A stretch of 64,000 nt of DNA, from NCBI RefSeq assembly GCF_900444945.1, contig NZ_UFRM01000001.1:506501-570500 (forward strand). The letters are read 5' to 3'. Position 1 is the first letter of the stretch. Each line of letters opens with the position of its first letter. The notes under the pieces are model-generated. The model had not been told where the DNA came from. It searched no databases and was given only the letters and a program-made list of their open reading frames with translations. Shown here piece by piece: positions 61,963 to 64,000 of this stretch. This DNA comes from Actinobacillus lignieresii. GTDB taxonomy: Bacteria; Pseudomonadota; Gammaproteobacteria; Enterobacterales; Pasteurellaceae. The position numbers and the translations under genes were made by a program.

Positions 61963-62839
61963 AGAAGAACCGGAACAATTCAGAGAGTCGGATTACTTGA
62001 AACAATTCTTGTTGCAACTGCGTCAAGATAAAGTCGCTTTAGCAAGTATATATTTGTTTGCCTTTTTGCTTTTTTTAGTCTTTTTCGGTTATGTCATTGC
62101 GCCTTATCAAGCGGATACGCAATTTATCGGAAAAGAATTGATGCCACCCTCTTGGGACGATAACGGGCAAATTAGCTTTTTCTTTGGCACGGACGATTTA
62201 GGTCGAGATATTTTCAGCCGGATTCTTTATGGTTTTTACTATACGGTCGGTTCCGCATTAATTATTAGTGCGGCGGTAGCGGTAATAGGCAGCGTAATCG
62301 GTATTTTTGCCGGAACAAGTCGAAAATCATTTTCTTTCCTAGGGCATTTATTCGATACCTTTTTATTTATCCCGATCCTGATTATTGCGATTGTGATCGC
62401 GACCTTAATGGAAGCCAGTTTAATCAATGCAATGTTATCCATATTTTTAGCGATGCTGCCGCATTTTATTCACAAAATTTATCAAGCGGTACGGCAAGAG
62501 TTGAAGAGAGAATATGTGATTACCTTGCGTTTAGACGGTGCATCACGTTGGGATTTAATGAAAGAAGTGGTGTTACCGAACGTTACGCCGGTTGCGGTAA
62601 AAGAAATTTCTCATATTTTCGTGATTGCGGTCTTGGACATCAATGCACTGAGTTTTATTGAATTAGGGGCAAAAAGCCCGACGCCGGAATGGGGAACGAT
62701 GATCAAAGATTCGGTCGAGTTGATTTATATTGCGCCGTGGACGGTAATTCTGCCCGGTATGGCGACCATTTTTGTGATTCTGATTATCAGTATGTTAGGT
62801 AATAGTATTAGCCGCGTATTAGAAAAATACTGTTATTAA
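61952..62839 (+). CDS. sapC: SapC, Sap transporter permease
   Basis: 295 residues. N-terminal helix LASIYLFAFLLFLVFFGYVIAPY, a periplasmic segment FFFGTDDLGRDIFSRILYGFYYTVG typical of the DppC/OppC family, five further helices, and the coupling loop LKREYVITLRLDGASRWDLMKEVVLPNVTPVAVKEI. Starts inside the last codons of sapB. Confidence 0.94.
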   Translation: MLNKEEPEQFRESDYLKQFLLQLRQDKVALASIYLFAFLLFLVFFGYVIAPYQADTQFIGKELMPPSWDDNGQISFFFGTDDLGRDIFSRILYGFYYTVGSALIISAAVAVIGSVIGIFAGTSRKSFSFLGHLFDTFLFIPILIIAIVIATLMEASLINAMLSIFLAMLPHFIHKIYQAVRQELKREYVITLRLDGASRWDLMKEVVLPNVTPVAVKEISHIFVIAVLDINALSFIELGAKSPTPEWGTMIKDSVELIYIAPWTVILPGMATIFVILIISMLGNSISRVLEKYCY

Positions 62840-62852
62840 AATGGAATAAAGT

Positions 62853-63890
62853 ATGGCTCTATTAGATATTCGCCATTTAAGTATTGAAATTGACACACCG
62901 AACGGCAGAGTCAGAATGGTTGATAATATAAATCTGACTTTAGACGAAGGCGAAATCTGCGGATTAGTCGGTGAGTCCGGCTCGGGAAAAAGTTTAATCG
63001 CTAAAGTGATTTGCGGCGTAATGAAAGACGAATGGATTGTGACCGCCGACCGTTTTCGTTTTAATGATATTGAATTGTTAAAACTGACTCCGACGGAAAG
63101 ACGTAAATTGGTTAGCGAACATATTTCTATGATTTTCCAAAATCCGCTGTCCGGTTTAGACCCGAGTAAGACGATCGGCACCCAACTTATGCAAACGATT
63201 AATTTTAAAGGTAAGTGGTGGCAATGGTTCGGTTGGAAGAAAAAGAAAGCGATTGAATTATTGCACCGAGTCGGGATTCGCGATCATAAGACAATGATGC
63301 AAAGCTATCCGTTCGATATTACCGAAGGCGAGGCGCAAAAAGTGATTATTGCTATGGCGGTAGCAAATCAGCCCCGTTTATTGGTTGCAGACGAACCTAC
63401 ACATACACTGGAAGCGACCACGCAGCTACAGATTTATCGTTTGTTATCCAGTATGAATAAAAACCTCGGCACTTCAATTTTATTGGTTGCCAATGATATT
63501 CGTAGTATTCATAAGTGGGTCGATTCGTTTAATGTACTTTATTGCGGACAAACGGTCGAAATTGCCGGCAAAGAAACCATTATGGAAGAACCGTTTCATC
63601 CTTATACCTCGGTATTACTGAACAGTATTCCGGACTTTTCCCAGCCGTTGGCGTTTAAAAGCCGTTTAAATACGTTAAAAGGCTCGGTACCGATGTTGCA
63701 AGATATGCCGATAGGCTGCCGATTAGGTCCGCGTTGCCCGTTTGCACAGAAAAAATGTGTACAGAAACCGCCATTGCGTAAATTCAAACAGCACGAATTT
63801 GCGTGCCATTATCCGATTAATTTTAGGGAGAAAAACTTCCTAAAACGAGCGGATTTTGAACCAGTTGTGGTGGCGGATAAAGCGGAATAA
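62853..63890 (+). CDS. sapD: SapD, Sap transporter ATPase
   Basis: 345 residues. Walker A VGESGSGKSLIAK; Q-loop IFQNPLSGLDPSKTIG; Walker B PRLLVADEPTHTLEATT; degenerate signature FDITEGEAQKVIIAMAVA; and the C-terminal oligopeptide-ABC Cys cluster GCRLGPRCPFAQKKC... HEFACHYP, a likely Fe-S or metal site. SapD also energises potassium uptake (Trk) in other species. In Haemophilus sapF normally follows; here a terminator-like uptake hairpin follows instead. Confidence 0.95.
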   Translation: MALLDIRHLSIEIDTPNGRVRMVDNINLTLDEGEICGLVGESGSGKSLIAKVICGVMKDEWIVTADRFRFNDIELLKLTPTERRKLVSEHISMIFQNPLSGLDPSKTIGTQLMQTINFKGKWWQWFGWKKKKAIELLHRVGIRDHKTMMQSYPFDITEGEAQKVIIAMAVANQPRLLVADEPTHTLEATTQLQIYRLLSSMNKNLGTSILLVANDIRSIHKWVDSFNVLYCGQTVEIAGKETIMEEPFHPYTSVLLNSIPDFSQPLAFKSRLNTLKGSVPMLQDMPIGCRLGPRCPFAQKKCVQKPPLRKFKQHEFACHYPINFREKNFLKRADFEPVVVADKAE

Positions 63891-63897
63891 TTTGATC

Positions 63898-63955
63898 GGG
63901 CGGTTATATTTTTTCGATTTTTTGCAAATTTTTGAGAAAAACAGACCGCTTGACG
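63898..63955 (+). terminator. Degenerate uptake-sequence inverted repeat after sapD
   Basis: GGGCGGTTATATTTTTTC (from 63898) faces GAGAAAAACAGACCGCTTG (to 63952). The pairing is imperfect and the interior TTTTTTGCAAATTTTT is like that of the other elements. It may end the sap operon. Confidence 0.45.
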
Positions 63956-63973
63956 TTTCAATAGGATGGGAAA

Positions 63974-64000
63974 ATGGCAAAGAGACAAATTGATTTTAAA
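63974..64000 (+). CDS. Start of a gene running off the right edge
   Basis: ATG at 63974 preceded by AGGATGGGAAA gives MAKRQIDFK before the window ends. Position would fit sapF, but nine residues do not allow identification and they do not look like the usual SapF start. Confidence 0.4.

Overview
This window looks like a chromosomal segment of a Pasteurellaceae bacterium, most probably Actinobacillus (A. pleuropneumoniae or a close relative). The strongest clue is the very dense DNA uptake signal of the Apl type, ACAAGCGGTC. It occurs inside genes and as inverted pairs between genes, whereas the Haemophilus-type core AAGTGCGGT was not seen. The low-GC base composition and the close protein resemblance to Haemophilus/Actinobacillus housekeeping proteins agree. 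The species call is inference.

Left part, 1-26211: a two-ATPase ABC exporter (RbbA-like) with a HlyD/YhiI adaptor broken by one in-frame stop, and a TetR regulator; dcd-udk; argO; gpmA; an envelope run envC-yibQ-tamA-tamB; cydDC; hflD-purB; glpR-ubiA; gyrB; a DedA protein; purR. Apart from the HlyD gene, these are intact core genes.

Middle, 26492-37768, is the accessory region. It is a two-partner secretion / contact-dependent inhibition (CDI) locus in advanced decay. The transporter gene cdiB/fhaC has a +1 change in a G5 run. The giant exoprotein gene cdiA/fhaB has a one-base deletion, an in-frame stop, and loses its whole C-terminal third beside an uptake-sequence inverted repeat. Behind it lie three displaced toxin-tail/immunity modules: an unidentified tail with a 152-aa putative immunity protein; a colicin E3-type 16S rRNase tail frameshifted between its catalytic His and Glu, with an 82-aa putative immunity protein; and a VENN-containing pre-toxin/toxin with a small two-helix membrane immunity protein. 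The immunity genes are open while almost everything needed for delivery is broken, which suggests an archive of immunities.

Right part, 37933-64000: a periplasmic 5-hydroxyisourate hydrolase, tRNA-Leu(CAA), xseA, initiator tRNA-Met, mltA, a small Cys-tailed protein, cmoB, ycaO, rng, lysS, a small DMT-type membrane protein, ispA-xseB, a MOSC protein, an LTA-synthase-like envelope transferase, the 4.5S SRP RNA gene, ftsB-ispD-ispF, pckA, gmhA, tyrR and sapABCD. A gene start runs off the right edge.

Regulatory signals that can be read: a candidate TetR operator, a PurR-box-like site upstream of hflD-purB, a TyrR box overlapping the tyrR -35 element, an ffs promoter, and many intrinsic terminators. 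Several terminators are built from inverted uptake sequences. No insertion sequence, prophage, CRISPR array or rRNA was seen.
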